From: Polymorphobacter fuscus
GTDB lineage: Bacteria; Pseudomonadota; Alphaproteobacteria; Sphingomonadales; Sphingomonadaceae
Length of the DNA: 64,000 bases
NCBI RefSeq assembly: GCF_011927825.1
Contig: NZ_JAATJI010000001.1
Location: forward strand, 2,648,001 to 2,712,000
Direction of reading: 5' to 3'
Shown here: in pieces, positions 9,508 to 17,889 of the stretch
Layout of the letters: every line of letters starts with the position of its first letter
How positions within the stretch are numbered: the stretch's first letter is position 1
Notes under the pieces: generated by a model
Told to the model about the DNA's origin: nothing
The model's database searches: none
The model's input: the letters and a program-made list of their open reading frames with translations, nothing else
Position numbers and translations under genes: made by a program

Positions 9508-10314
9508 CTAGACCGGCTCGAACTGCGCCAGCGCCGCATAGAGCAGCACCGCCGTCGCCACGGCAACGTTGAGGCTGTCGGCGGTGCCCTTCATCGGCAG
9601 CTTGACCAGTGCGTCGCACGCATCGGCATAGGGGGCCGGCAGGCCCGATTGTTCATTGCCCATGAACAGGAAGGTCGGGTCGGTGAAGGGATGGCTGCGA
9701 TAGTCGACCGTCGAGCCCGACAGCGCCGCGCCGACAAGGCTGCCCGGCCCGGAGCGCAGCCAGGCGAGAAAATCGGCGCCGCTCGCCTGCGCCACCTGCC
9801 GGGTGAACAGGCCGCCCATCGAGGCGCGCACCGCCTCCAGGCTGAACGGGTCGCACGACTGGTCGAGCAGGATGACGCCGCCGGCCCCCACGGCGTCGCA
9901 GGTGCGCAGCATCGTGCCCAGATTGCCGGGGTCCTTCAAATTCTCGGCAACCACCCACAACCGCGCCGCGCTGCGATCGATGCCGGCGAGGCCGGTGTCG
10001 GGAATGGGATAGGCGGCCGCGACCGCCCCCGGATTGTCCTTGCCGGTCAGCCGGTGGAGCAGGTCGCGCGTTGCCCGCAGCACCGTGCCGCGGCGCGCCA
10101 GGGTCGCGGTGACCAGCGCGCCGGTCAACGGATGGTCCTCGGCATCGGCGGCGAAGATCAACGTGTGGGGGACATGGCCGGTGGCGAGTGCCTCGGTGCA
10201 GACGCGCAGTCCTTCGGCGAGGAACAGTTGCTGCTCGCGCCGCGCCTTCTTGTCGGCAAGCGCCTTCAGCGACTTGAATACCGGGTTCGCGGGACTGGTG
10301 ATGTCGGTGATCAT
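9508..10314 (-). CDS. SpoU/TrmH-family RNA 2'-O-methyltransferase
   Basis: This is a 268-residue SPOUT enzyme expected to methylate the 2'-OH of a ribose in rRNA or tRNA with S-adenosylmethionine. An N-terminal substrate-binding domain (residues about 1-95, KARREQQLFLAEGLRV) precedes the knotted SPOUT domain. All three motifs are visible: LKDPGNLGTMLRTCDAVGA, FLFMGNEQSGLP and LPMKGTADSLNVAVATAV. The start MITDITSP at 10314 gives a normal N-terminus and leaves ten bases after the upstream glycosylase stop. The RNA target cannot be assigned; it could be an RlmB- or TsnR-like enzyme. Confidence 0.9.
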   Translation of the reverse strand: MITDITSPANPVFKSLKALADKKARREQQLFLAEGLRVCTEALATGHVPHTLIFAADAEDHPLTGALVTATLARRGTVLRATRDLLHRLTGKDNPGAVAAAYPIPDTGLAGIDRSAARLWVVAENLKDPGNLGTMLRTCDAVGAGGVILLDQSCDPFSLEAVRASMGGLFTRQVAQASGADFLAWLRSGPGSLVGAALSGSTVDYRSHPFTDPTFLFMGNEQSGLPAPYADACDALVKLPMKGTADSLNVAVATAVLLYAALAQFEPV

Positions 10315-10324
10315 GCGGCAGCAA

Positions 10325-10948
10325 TCATCCCAACGCATCGATATTGTAGTGGTGCCAAAGGAACACCGCGAGCGCCCCCCGGTTCGGTCGCCATGGCTCG
10401 GCGAGTTCCCGCGTGCGCTTCTCGGTCGGGCGCGCGTCGAGGCCCAGGATCCTGCCCAGTTCGATCTGGACGGCGAGATCGCCGGCGGGGAAGACGTCGG
10501 GCCGGCCTTCGGCGAACAACAGGTAGATCTCGGCGCTCCAGCGGCCGATGCCCTTGACGGCGGTCAGCGCCGCAATCGCGTCCTCGTCATCGGCAGGCAG
10601 CGCGGCGAAATCGAGTGCACCGCTGGCCAGCGCTTCGGCGAGGGCATGGACATAGCTGGCCTTCTGCCCCGACAGCCCCGCCGCGCGCAGCGCGTCCACC
10701 GGCGTCGCTGCCACCCGGGCATGATCGTCCATATCGCCGCCGCACGCCGCTTCCAGCTTGTTCCAGATGCTCGCGGCGGCCTTGACGCTGACCTGCTGGC
10801 CGACGATGGCGCGCATCATCGTGGCGGCGCCGCGCGACCGGCCGCGTGGTTCCGGATAGCCGGCGCGGGCCAGCGCCGCGGCAATCGCCGGTTCGGTCGC
10901 GGCGATGGCGTCGAGCGCGGTCGCGAGCTGGGCGGTGGTCAGGGACAT
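10325..10948 (-). CDS. HhH-GPD DNA glycosylase (AlkA-like 3-methyladenine glycosylase)
   Basis: This is a 207-residue base-excision repair enzyme. The helix-hairpin-helix LTAVKGIGRWSAEIYLLF is followed by the glycine/proline-rich stretch and catalytic aspartate in FPAGDLAVQ. The upstream QQVSVKAAASIWNKLE is typical of AlkA/DNA-3-methyladenine glycosylase II. The start at 10948 (MSLTTAQL) is preferred because a longer frame would run into the leader of the divergent sensor kinase. It lies upstream of the RNA methyltransferase with a ten-base gap. Confidence 0.88.
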   Translation of the reverse strand: MSLTTAQLATALDAIAATEPAIAAALARAGYPEPRGRSRGAATMMRAIVGQQVSVKAAASIWNKLEAACGGDMDDHARVAATPVDALRAAGLSGQKASYVHALAEALASGALDFAALPADDEDAIAALTAVKGIGRWSAEIYLLFAEGRPDVFPAGDLAVQIELGRILGLDARPTEKRTRELAEPWRPNRGALAVFLWHHYNIDALG

Positions 10949-11033
10949 CGGGCGCTTGTAGCGGGCCGGACGCGGGGCCGGAAGGGGCCGGGGTAGTCGA
11001 CCGCCCCCGCTATCGGGTAAGAAGGCTGGGATC

Positions 11034-12197
11034 ATGTTCGAAGACCAGCGCCCACTCGGCTTTTTTCACGACAAGAACCGCGCCTTCTGGATCCTCCAGG
11101 GTGGCGGCTGGGTCGCCTATCTGCTGCTGCGGGCGCTGTCGGGTCTTGCCAATTCGATGGGCGTTGCCTTCATCCTGCCCGCGGTCATCGTCACCGCGAC
11201 CGGATTTTCGCTGACGCTGCTGATGGCGGCGGCCTATCGCCGGATCATCGTGATGAAGCCGGTCTATGTCTGGACGCTGACGCTGATCATCCTGGGCGGT
11301 GCATCGGCGCTGTTCTCGGTGCTGGAAGTCTGGGCGCACGCCACCTTCTATCAACCGGGCTGGCAGCCGCAGGGCATCGAATTCCTCGGCGCCATCCTTC
11401 TCGATTTTTCGGTATTGGCGGCGTGGAGCGGGCTTTACTACGGCATCAACTATTATCTGCTGTTGTCCGAACAGTCGGAACGCATGATAAACGTCGCCGC
11501 CCAGGCCAATTCGGCGCAGCTCGAGATGCTGCGCTACCAGTTGAACCCGCATTTCCTGTTCAACACGCTCAACTCGATCTCGACACTGGTGCTGCTCAAG
11601 CAGACCGAGCGCGCCAATGCCATGCTGTCACGGCTTGCCTCCTTCCTGCGCTACAGCCTGGTCGGCGAACGCGAAGGGCTGGCAACGGTGGCGCAGGAGG
11701 CCGAAGCATTGAAGCTCTATCTCGATATCGAGCGCACCCGCTTCGAAAGCCGGCTGCGCACGCGCTTCGACATCGCGCCCGATGTGATGGAAGCGCGGCT
11801 GCCGTCGCTGCTGCTGCAGCCGATTGTCGAAAATGCCATCAAATATGCCGTGACGCCAAGCGAGGACGGCGCCGATATCCTGATCGACGCGCGGCGCATG
11901 GCCGACCGGCTGGTGCTGACCGTGGCCGATACCGGGCCGGGCCTGGCAGGAAGCAACGGCGATGGCATGCCGGGCGGCACCCAGGTCGGTCTCGCCAATA
12001 TCCGGGAACGCCTGGTGCAGGCCTATGGCGAGGACCACCGTTTCGAATTGGCGGAAAACAGCCCGCAAGGGTTGATCGTTCTGATCGACATTCCATATCA
12101 GACCGAAGCGTCACACGCGGTCGTCGGGGGCGACGACCGGATCGAGAACCGAATGGGGGCAAACAACCCTGGGCCACAACCGGTCCCGGCCCATTAG
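11034..12197 (+). CDS. LytS-type sensor histidine kinase (His_kinase/HATPase)
   Basis: This membrane sensor kinase of 387 residues has four predicted transmembrane helices in residues about 20-150, a short linker, and the His_kinase family phospho-acceptor motif QLNPHFLFNTLNSIS. The ATPase domain follows with the N box QPIVENAIKYAV, the G1 box ADTGPGL and GLANIRERL. It belongs to the class that works with LytTR response regulators, and such a gene starts 10 bases downstream. The C-terminal 30 residues are low-complexity. The signal sensed is unknown. Confidence 0.92.
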   Translation: MFEDQRPLGFFHDKNRAFWILQGGGWVAYLLLRALSGLANSMGVAFILPAVIVTATGFSLTLLMAAAYRRIIVMKPVYVWTLTLIILGGASALFSVLEVWAHATFYQPGWQPQGIEFLGAILLDFSVLAAWSGLYYGINYYLLLSEQSERMINVAAQANSAQLEMLRYQLNPHFLFNTLNSISTLVLLKQTERANAMLSRLASFLRYSLVGEREGLATVAQEAEALKLYLDIERTRFESRLRTRFDIAPDVMEARLPSLLLQPIVENAIKYAVTPSEDGADILIDARRMADRLVLTVADTGPGLAGSNGDGMPGGTQVGLANIRERLVQAYGEDHRFELAENSPQGLIVLIDIPYQTEASHAVVGGDDRIENRMGANNPGPQPVPAH

Positions 12198-12207
12198 GAA
12201 GCACGCA

Positions 12208-13008
12208 ATGTCCATCACCACGATCATCGTCGATGACGAGCGGCTCGCCGTTCAGGGGCTCGAGCTCCGGCTGCAGGCGTTCGACGATGTCACCATCATC
12301 GAGCGCTGTGCCAATGGCCGGGAGGCTATCCGCGCCATCAAGACGCTGAAGCCCGATCTGGTTTTCCTCGATATCCAGATGCCCGGCTTCGATGGCTTTT
12401 CGGTCGTCGCCGGGCTCGCCGATATCGAACCGCCGCTGTTCGTCTTCGTGACGGCGTTCGGCGAATATGCGCTGAAGGCCTTTGATGCCCAGGCGGTCGA
12501 TTATCTGATGAAGCCGGTCGACGAGGAACGGCTGGCGGCGACCATCGAGCGCGTGCGCCAGCGGCTGACCGAAAAGCGCAGCTGCGAGGACAGCGAGCGG
12601 TTGAAGGGCATTTTGACCGAGGTTGCCCCCGGCGCGATGCCCGACGACCTGGCAGCGGATGCCGATGCACCGGCAGCGAACCGCTATGAAAAGGTGCTCA
12701 ACATCAAGGATCGCGGCCAGATCTTCCGTGTCGATGTCGCCGATATCGAGCGGATCGACGCGGCCGGTGACTATATGTGCATCTACACCGCCGACCAGAC
12801 GCTGATCCTGCGCGAGACCATGAAGGACCTCGAACGCCGGCTCGACCCGCGCAAGTTCCAGCGCATTCACCGGTCGACGATCGTCAACCTCGACAATATC
12901 AAGAGCGTCAAGCCGCACACCAATGGCGAATGTTTCCTCGTTCTGGGATCGAACACCCAGGTCAAGGTCAGCCGCAGTTACCGTGAAGTCGTGGCGCGCT
13001 TTCTCTAG
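12208..13008 (+). CDS. LytTR-family response regulator
   Basis: This is the partner regulator of the preceding kinase, 266 residues. The receiver domain (residues 1-120) has the acidic pair DDE at 9-11, phospho-acceptor Asp55 (FLDIQMPG), TAFGEYALKAFD and the conserved lysine in YLMKPVD. A linker leads to a LytTR DNA-binding domain at residues about 160-266 (RIDAAGDYMCIYT, FQRIHRSTIVNLDNI). LytTR proteins bind paired direct repeats; the AT-rich region directly downstream is a possible target, but no clear repeat pair was found. Confidence 0.93.
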   Translation: MSITTIIVDDERLAVQGLELRLQAFDDVTIIERCANGREAIRAIKTLKPDLVFLDIQMPGFDGFSVVAGLADIEPPLFVFVTAFGEYALKAFDAQAVDYLMKPVDEERLAATIERVRQRLTEKRSCEDSERLKGILTEVAPGAMPDDLAADADAPAANRYEKVLNIKDRGQIFRVDVADIERIDAAGDYMCIYTADQTLILRETMKDLERRLDPRKFQRIHRSTIVNLDNIKSVKPHTNGECFLVLGSNTQVKVSRSYREVVARFL

Positions 13009-13364
13009 AAAGCCGCACAGAACGAGAATTTGAAAACAGTCACCAGAGATGGTGACTGCACAAGCGGTTTAATTTTCCTTGTCGCAATGGTTTTGGCAGC
13101 AAAATGCCGAAACATGCGTGCCTGCTTTGGCATAATACACGCCAAAATCCACAAAAACGCCGCAAAATGCTATTGTAAATAGTTGGGCAACATATTGTTT
13201 CGGTAGTATCACACTGCGTTAACCATAACTGTAAAGCACAGCTTACAACGCTTTTGCTGCACCTGCGAAATCTTCGATATTTTTCATGGACTCGGCGTTT
13301 GGCACGATTCCTGCATCGCTTCTGGCGTTACCAATCTAGCGTTGTTTAAAAGAAGGGATGCAAA
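13009..13364. promoter_or_regulatory. AT-rich intergenic region with an 8-bp inverted repeat
   Basis: This 356-base gap between the LytTR regulator and the PEP-CTERM gene is clearly richer in A and T than its surroundings. CAGTCACC (13037-13044) and GGTGACTG (13051-13058) form a perfect inverted repeat with a six-base spacer, 29 bases after the regulator stop, without a T-run. No open frame is convincing. It probably carries the promoter of the downstream gene. Confidence 0.45.
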
Positions 13365-14024
13365 ATGCGTACGCTTATCGCTCTCGGCGCCGTGCTGCTG
13401 GCTTCGACCTCCGCACAGGCTGCGGTCAATCTGGTCGTCAACGGCAGCTTCGAAAATGGCGTGTCGCCGGCCGGCAGCACCTTCCTCGCCAGCGAAGATG
13501 TGACGTCGATCACCGGCTGGCGCGTGCTCAGCGAGGGCGTGAACTATGTCGACAGCAGCGTCTGGGCGGCCTCCACGGGCGACCGCAGCGTTGAACTGGG
13601 CACCAACCTCGGCGCCGGCGGTGTGTGGCAGCGCGTGTCGGGCTTTACCGTCGGTTCGCGTTATCGCCTGACCTTCGACGTTTCGGCCAATCCGTTCGAT
13701 CCGGCAGCCCGCCCGAAGCCGAGCCGCGTGCTCACCTCGGTGACCGGCGGTCTTGCGGAGATCTATTCCTACACGCTGACCGATGCCAACACGTCGTCGT
13801 CGATGTTGTATGACACGATTTCCTATGACTTCATCGCCGGCAACAACTTTCAGAACATCCAGTTCCGCTCGCTTCTTTCGGCCGGCGAAAACTATGGTGC
13901 GGTGATCGACAATGTCAGCATCTCGGTGGTTCCGGAAGCATCGACCTGGGCCATGATGATCGTTGGCTTCAGCCTGGTCGGTTTTGCCTCGCGTCGCCGC
14001 AACCGCGGCTTCGTCGTCGCCTGA
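13365..14024 (+). CDS. PEPxxWA-CTERM sorting-domain exported protein
   Basis: This is a 219-residue exported protein. It has a signal peptide (MRTLIALGAVLLASTSAQA), a beta-rich body with the start LVVNGSFENGVSP seen in DUF642/PEP-CTERM carbohydrate-binding-like domains, and a C-terminal sorting signal VPEASTWAMMIVGFSLVG followed by SRRRNR. That is the PEPxxWA variant frequent in sphingomonads and is processed by an exosortase, usually in strains that make exopolysaccharide. Its role is unknown. A strong terminator follows. Confidence 0.85.
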   Translation: MRTLIALGAVLLASTSAQAAVNLVVNGSFENGVSPAGSTFLASEDVTSITGWRVLSEGVNYVDSSVWAASTGDRSVELGTNLGAGGVWQRVSGFTVGSRYRLTFDVSANPFDPAARPKPSRVLTSVTGGLAEIYSYTLTDANTSSSMLYDTISYDFIAGNNFQNIQFRSLLSAGENYGAVIDNVSISVVPEASTWAMMIVGFSLVGFASRRRNRGFVVA

Positions 14025-14051
14025 CAACAGGCGCCGATCCAAGTCGTCGAG

Positions 14052-14083
14052 GGGGCCCGGAAGCGATGCTTCCGGGCCCTTTG
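14052..14083 (+). terminator. Terminator after the PEP-CTERM gene
   Basis: GGGCCCGGAAGC (14053-14064) pairs perfectly with GCTTCCGGGCCC (14068-14079) around a three-base loop, followed by TTTG. The next gene is on the other strand and ends at 14102, so the hairpin may serve both directions. Confidence 0.8.
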
Positions 14084-14101
14084 CTTTGCGGCGCAGCGAA
14101 T

Positions 14102-14740
14102 TCAGTCGATCATGCTGTCCACGACCGGCGTTGCCGCTTCCCGCGCAAGCGCCGACTGGAACGCGGGGCGGGCCGTCATTGTGGCCAGCCAGGCGACCAG
14201 CCGGGGCGGCAGGCGGTCGCCGAGCCCGATCCGGGTCGACAGGAACAGGGCATAGGCAATCGCGATATCGGCCGCCGTGAAACGGTCGGCGCACAGATAG
14301 GCCCTGTCAGCCAGCCGCGCGGCGACCTTGGCCAGCCGTGCCACATACCATTGCGCGTAAAGGTCGCCGGCGACCTCCAGGCCGCGGTGCGGCTCGAACA
14401 GGCGATAGCGCATGTAAACGGTCTGCGGGAATGTCAGCGTCGCATCGGCATGGTGCAGAAAGTCGAGATACCAGCCATAATCGGTTTCGTCGGGGGCGAC
14501 TGCCAGCGACGTGTCGGCGCCGACGGTCGCCAGATATTGGGCGATCGCCACGGATTCGGTCATCCGCAGCGGCCCATCGACCAGCAGCGGAATCGTGCCC
14601 AGCGGGTTGGCCTCCATCCAGCCGGCAACGCGCTTGCGTGGCGGAAATGGCAGGACGACGAGGTCGCAATCGAGCCCCAGTTCCTCGATCGTCCACAGGG
14701 CCCGCAGACTGCGCGCGCCGAGGCAGTGGTAGAGCTTCAC
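14102..14740 (-). CDS. Glutathione S-transferase family protein
   Basis: This 212-residue protein has a thioredoxin-like N-terminal domain (KLYHCLGARSLRALWTIEELG, then NPLGTIPLLVDG and the glutathione-binding TESVAIAQYL) and an all-helical C-terminal domain (RFTAADIAIAYALFLSTRIG). Start is taken as GTG at 14740, which overlaps the ubiG stop as GTGA, because the thioredoxin strand begins there. It is translated after ubiG. Substrate is unknown; a Ser or Cys in HCLGARS could be the catalytic residue. Confidence 0.85.
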   Translation of the reverse strand: MKLYHCLGARSLRALWTIEELGLDCDLVVLPFPPRKRVAGWMEANPLGTIPLLVDGPLRMTESVAIAQYLATVGADTSLAVAPDETDYGWYLDFLHHADATLTFPQTVYMRYRLFEPHRGLEVAGDLYAQWYVARLAKVAARLADRAYLCADRFTAADIAIAYALFLSTRIGLGDRLPPRLVAWLATMTARPAFQSALAREAATPVVDSMID

Positions 14741-15495
14741 CCGGCGCGGCTCGCGACGAGGAAATAGTTGATCGCCACATCGTCGCCGACCACAAAGCCG
14801 CGCGCCGGCGACCATCCCAGCCCCCGGGTCGCCGTCACCGACAGGCCGGCATTGACCAGCGCCTCCGACAGTTCGGGCGGGGTCATGAAGCGCTGCCAGT
14901 CATGGGCGCCGCGCGGGATCGTGCGGGTGATGATTTCGGCGCCGGCGATCAGCACGGCCCAGCTCGCCGCGGTACGGTTCGGCGTCGACAGGATGGCAAC
15001 GCCGCCGGGGGCCAGCAGCATTGCCAGGCTGGCAAAGAAGCTGTCACGGTCGGCGACATGTTCGACGACTTCGAAACAGGTGATGATGTCATAGACGCCG
15101 CCCGTCGCCGCCAGCGCCTCGACCGACACGGCGCGATAGTCGATCGACAGGCCCCCTGCCGCGGCATGCGCCGAAGCAGCGGCGATGTTTTCGGGTGCGG
15201 CGTCGATGCCTGTCGCAACGGCACCCATGCGGGCCAGGGGCTCGGTCATCAAGCCGGCGCCGCAGCCGATATCGAGCGCGCGCAGCCCGACGAGCGGTCG
15301 CCGCGACCCGATGCCACGGCCGAAGTGCGCCGCGGCAGTATCGCGCACCAAAGCGCTGCGCAGCAGCGTGATGCGGTGCAGCATTGCCGATGATCCGTTC
15401 GGGTTCCACCAGTCGGCAGCAAGCCTGCCGAAGAATTCGGCCTCGCCGGCGTTTATGCTGGGTGCCGTGATATCTGTCTGCGCCTGGGTCGCCAT
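14737..15495 (-). CDS. ubiG: Ubiquinone biosynthesis O-methyltransferase UbiG
   Basis: UbiG methylates the two hydroxyl groups added to the ubiquinone ring. The 252-residue protein contains FFGRLAADWWNPNG near the N-terminus, the SAM-binding motif LDIGCGAGLMTEPLARMG, ITCFEVVEHV and the post-motif LLAPGGVAILSTPNRT, all diagnostic. The start at 15495 is preferred over 15501 because it gives AGG at a workable distance. It is divergent from lysC, and the GST gene follows with a GTGA overlap. Confidence 0.95.
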   Translation of the reverse strand: MATQAQTDITAPSINAGEAEFFGRLAADWWNPNGSSAMLHRITLLRSALVRDTAAAHFGRGIGSRRPLVGLRALDIGCGAGLMTEPLARMGAVATGIDAAPENIAAASAHAAAGGLSIDYRAVSVEALAATGGVYDIITCFEVVEHVADRDSFFASLAMLLAPGGVAILSTPNRTAASWAVLIAGAEIITRTIPRGAHDWQRFMTPPELSEALVNAGLSVTATRGLGWSPARGFVVGDDVAINYFLVASRAG

Positions 15496-15634
15496 CGCCA
15501 TCCTGTTCGCGGAACCATGTCCGAGCTGAAACCCAACCTTGCTTGCCAAGGGCGGCTGTCATTCCTATCAGACGCGCACGCGGCGCCCAAGTGTTTCACT
15601 GTCCTCGGCCGCAGGTAAGGATCCTTCGTTCGCA

Positions 15635-16870
15635 ATGGCCCGCATCGTCATGAAATTCGGCGGCACTTCGATGGCGGGGATCGAACGCATTCGCGGGGTC
15701 GCCGCGCGCATCGGCCGGGAAGTCGCGGCCGGCAATCAGGTGGCGGTGGTGGTGTCGGCGATGGCCGGCGAAACCGACCGGCTGGTGGGCTTTTGCCGCG
15801 AAGCCTCGCCGCTGGCCGACCCGCGCGAATATGATGTCGTCGTCGCCGCCGGCGAGCAGGTGACCGCCGGCCTGCTCGCCATCGCCCTGCAGGCCGCCGG
15901 CGTGCCGGCGCGGTCGTGGCTCGGGTGGCAGTTGCCGGTGCATTCCTCGGCCGCGCACAGCGTGGCGCGGATCGAAGGCATCGAAACCGATGCCGTGGTC
16001 GCGGCGATGGCGCGCGGCGAGGTCGCCGTGGTGCCGGGCTTTCAGGGGGTCAGCGACGACAATCGCGTCACCACCCTGGGGCGCGGCGGGTCCGACACAT
16101 CGGCGGTGGCGCTGGCGGCGGCATTGAAGGCCGACCGCTGCGATATCTATACCGACGTCGACGGCGTCTATACGACGGACCCGCGGATCGTGCCGCGGGC
16201 GCGCAAGCTGGCGCGCATCACCTATGAGGAAATGCTCGAACTGGCGTCGGTCGGGGCCAAGGTGTTGCAGACGCGCTCGGTCGAGCTGGCGATGAAGGAA
16301 AAGGTCAAGGTCCAGGTGCTGTCGAGCTTTACCGACGCGCCGGGGACGCTGGTTGTGGACGAGGATGAAGACATGGAACGCGAACTGATCGCCGGCGTCG
16401 CCTATGACAAGAACGAGGCCAAGGTCACGCTGGTCGGCGTCCCCGACCGGCCGGGCGTGGTGGCCGCCATCTTCGGCCCGCTCGCCGATGCCAATGTCAA
16501 TGTCGACATGATCGTCCAGAACATCGCCAAGGGGGAGGGGACCACCGACGTCACCTTCACCGTACCGCGCACCCAGCTGCCGCTGTCGCTCGATGTCCTG
16601 GCGAAATCGCACGGCGACATCGCCTATGCGCAGGTGCTGTCGGACGCGGCCGTCGCCAAGATCTCGGTGGTCGGGGTCGGCATGCGCAGCCACGCCGGCG
16701 TTGCGGTGACGATGTTCCGGGCACTGGCCGATCGCGGCATCAACATCCAGGCGATCACCACCTCCGAAATCAAGGTCAGCGTCCTCATTTCCGAGGAATA
16801 TGTCGAGCTGGCGGTGCGCGTCCTGCACTCGGCCTATGGGCTCGATGCCCCCGAAGGCGTCGCGGCATGA
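15635..16870 (+). CDS. lysC: Aspartate kinase
   Basis: LysC phosphorylates aspartate at the head of lysine, threonine and methionine synthesis. The 411-residue protein starts with IVMKFGGTSMAG and has the kinase domain to about residue 250, including TLGRGGSDTSAVALAAAL and YTDVDGVYTTDPR, followed by two ACT domains for allosteric control (EAKVTLVGVPDRPGVVAAIF; KISVVGVGMRSHAGVA). The ATG at 15635 is chosen because the family motif begins five residues in. Its stop overlaps the start of the next gene (ATGA). Confidence 0.97.
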   Translation: MARIVMKFGGTSMAGIERIRGVAARIGREVAAGNQVAVVVSAMAGETDRLVGFCREASPLADPREYDVVVAAGEQVTAGLLAIALQAAGVPARSWLGWQLPVHSSAAHSVARIEGIETDAVVAAMARGEVAVVPGFQGVSDDNRVTTLGRGGSDTSAVALAAALKADRCDIYTDVDGVYTTDPRIVPRARKLARITYEEMLELASVGAKVLQTRSVELAMKEKVKVQVLSSFTDAPGTLVVDEDEDMERELIAGVAYDKNEAKVTLVGVPDRPGVVAAIFGPLADANVNVDMIVQNIAKGEGTTDVTFTVPRTQLPLSLDVLAKSHGDIAYAQVLSDAAVAKISVVGVGMRSHAGVAVTMFRALADRGINIQAITTSEIKVSVLISEEYVELAVRVLHSAYGLDAPEGVAA

Positions 16871-17889
16871 CCCGGCTCGACCAGCTGTCGCAACGCGGCC
16901 GCGACTTTCTGGGCGCGCGCCAGGCGATCATGGCCGGCGCCATGACCTGGGTCAGCGAACGGCATCTGGTCAGCGCCATTTCCAACGCCGGCGGCTTTGG
17001 CGTCATTGCCTGCGGGTCGATGACGCCGGCGCTGCTCGATGCCGAAATCGCGGCGACGCGGGCGCTGACTGACAAGCCGTTCGGCGTCAATCTGATCACC
17101 CTGCATCCGGCGATGATGGAACTCATCGGCGTCTGCGCGCGCCACGGCGTGAGCCACATCGTCCTCGCCGGCGGGCTGCCGTCGGGGGCCGCCATTGCGG
17201 CGATCAAGGCCGCCGGTGCGAAGCTGATGTGCTTTGCCCCCACGGCGGCGCTGGCCCGGAAGCTGGTGCGATCGGGTGTGGACGCCATCATCATCGAAGG
17301 GTCGGAAGCCGGCGGCCATATCGGGCCGGTATCGCTCGGCGTGCTGGCGCAGGAAATCCTGCCGGTCATCACCGATGTGCCGGTGTTCGTCGCCGGCGGC
17401 ATCGGGCGCGGCGCGGCGATCGCGGCCTGGCTCGAAATGGGGGCGTCGGGCGTCCAGCTCGGCACGCGCTTTGCGGCATCGGCGGAAAGTGTTGCCCATG
17501 CCAATTTCAAGAAGGCGTTTTTTCGCGCTTCCGCCCGCGACGCCGTCGCCAGCGTCCAGATCGACCCGCGGCTGCCGGTCATACCGGTGCGCGCGCTCAA
17601 GAACGCCGGCACCGAGGCCTTCACCGCCAAGCAGCGCGAGATTGCCGAAGCGGTCGATCGCGGCGCGATGGACCTTGCGGCGGGGCAGCTGGCCATCGAA
17701 CATTATTGGGCCGGCGCGTTGCGCCGCGCCGTGGTCGATGGCGATATCGAGAACGGCAGCCTGATGGCCGGCCAGTCCGTCGGCATGGTCACGCGCGAAC
17801 AGCCGGTGGCGGAGATCATCGCCGAACTCGTTGCCGAGGCCGATGCGGCGCTCCACAGCCGCGCTTCGCCCTTCGAATCGGCGGCCTGA
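16867..17889 (+). CDS. NAD(P)H-dependent flavin oxidoreductase (nitronate monooxygenase / FabK-like)
   Basis: This is a 340-residue FMN-dependent TIM-barrel enzyme. It shows ISNAGGFGVIACGSM near the N-terminus, GSEAGGHIGPVSL with the family's conserved histidine, VFVAGGIGRGAAIAAWLEMGASGVQLGTRF for phosphate binding, and a C-terminal helix. Members are 2-nitropropane dioxygenases/nitronate monooxygenases or enoyl reductases; which one this is cannot be told. It overlaps lysC by four bases and ptsP by TGATG, so it is translated within that unit. Confidence 0.9.
   Translation: MTRLDQLSQRGRDFLGARQAIMAGAMTWVSERHLVSAISNAGGFGVIACGSMTPALLDAEIAATRALTDKPFGVNLITLHPAMMELIGVCARHGVSHIVLAGGLPSGAAIAAIKAAGAKLMCFAPTAALARKLVRSGVDAIIIEGSEAGGHIGPVSLGVLAQEILPVITDVPVFVAGGIGRGAAIAAWLEMGASGVQLGTRFAASAESVAHANFKKAFFRASARDAVASVQIDPRLPVIPVRALKNAGTEAFTAKQREIAEAVDRGAMDLAAGQLAIEHYWAGALRRAVVDGDIENGSLMAGQSVGMVTREQPVAEIIAELVAEADAALHSRASPFESAA

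Noticed and set aside
15511..15540. GGAAC upstream of ubiG/lysC as a possible EcfG promoter
   Set aside because: No CGTT occurs at 16-17 bases; the following sequence reads CCCAAC.
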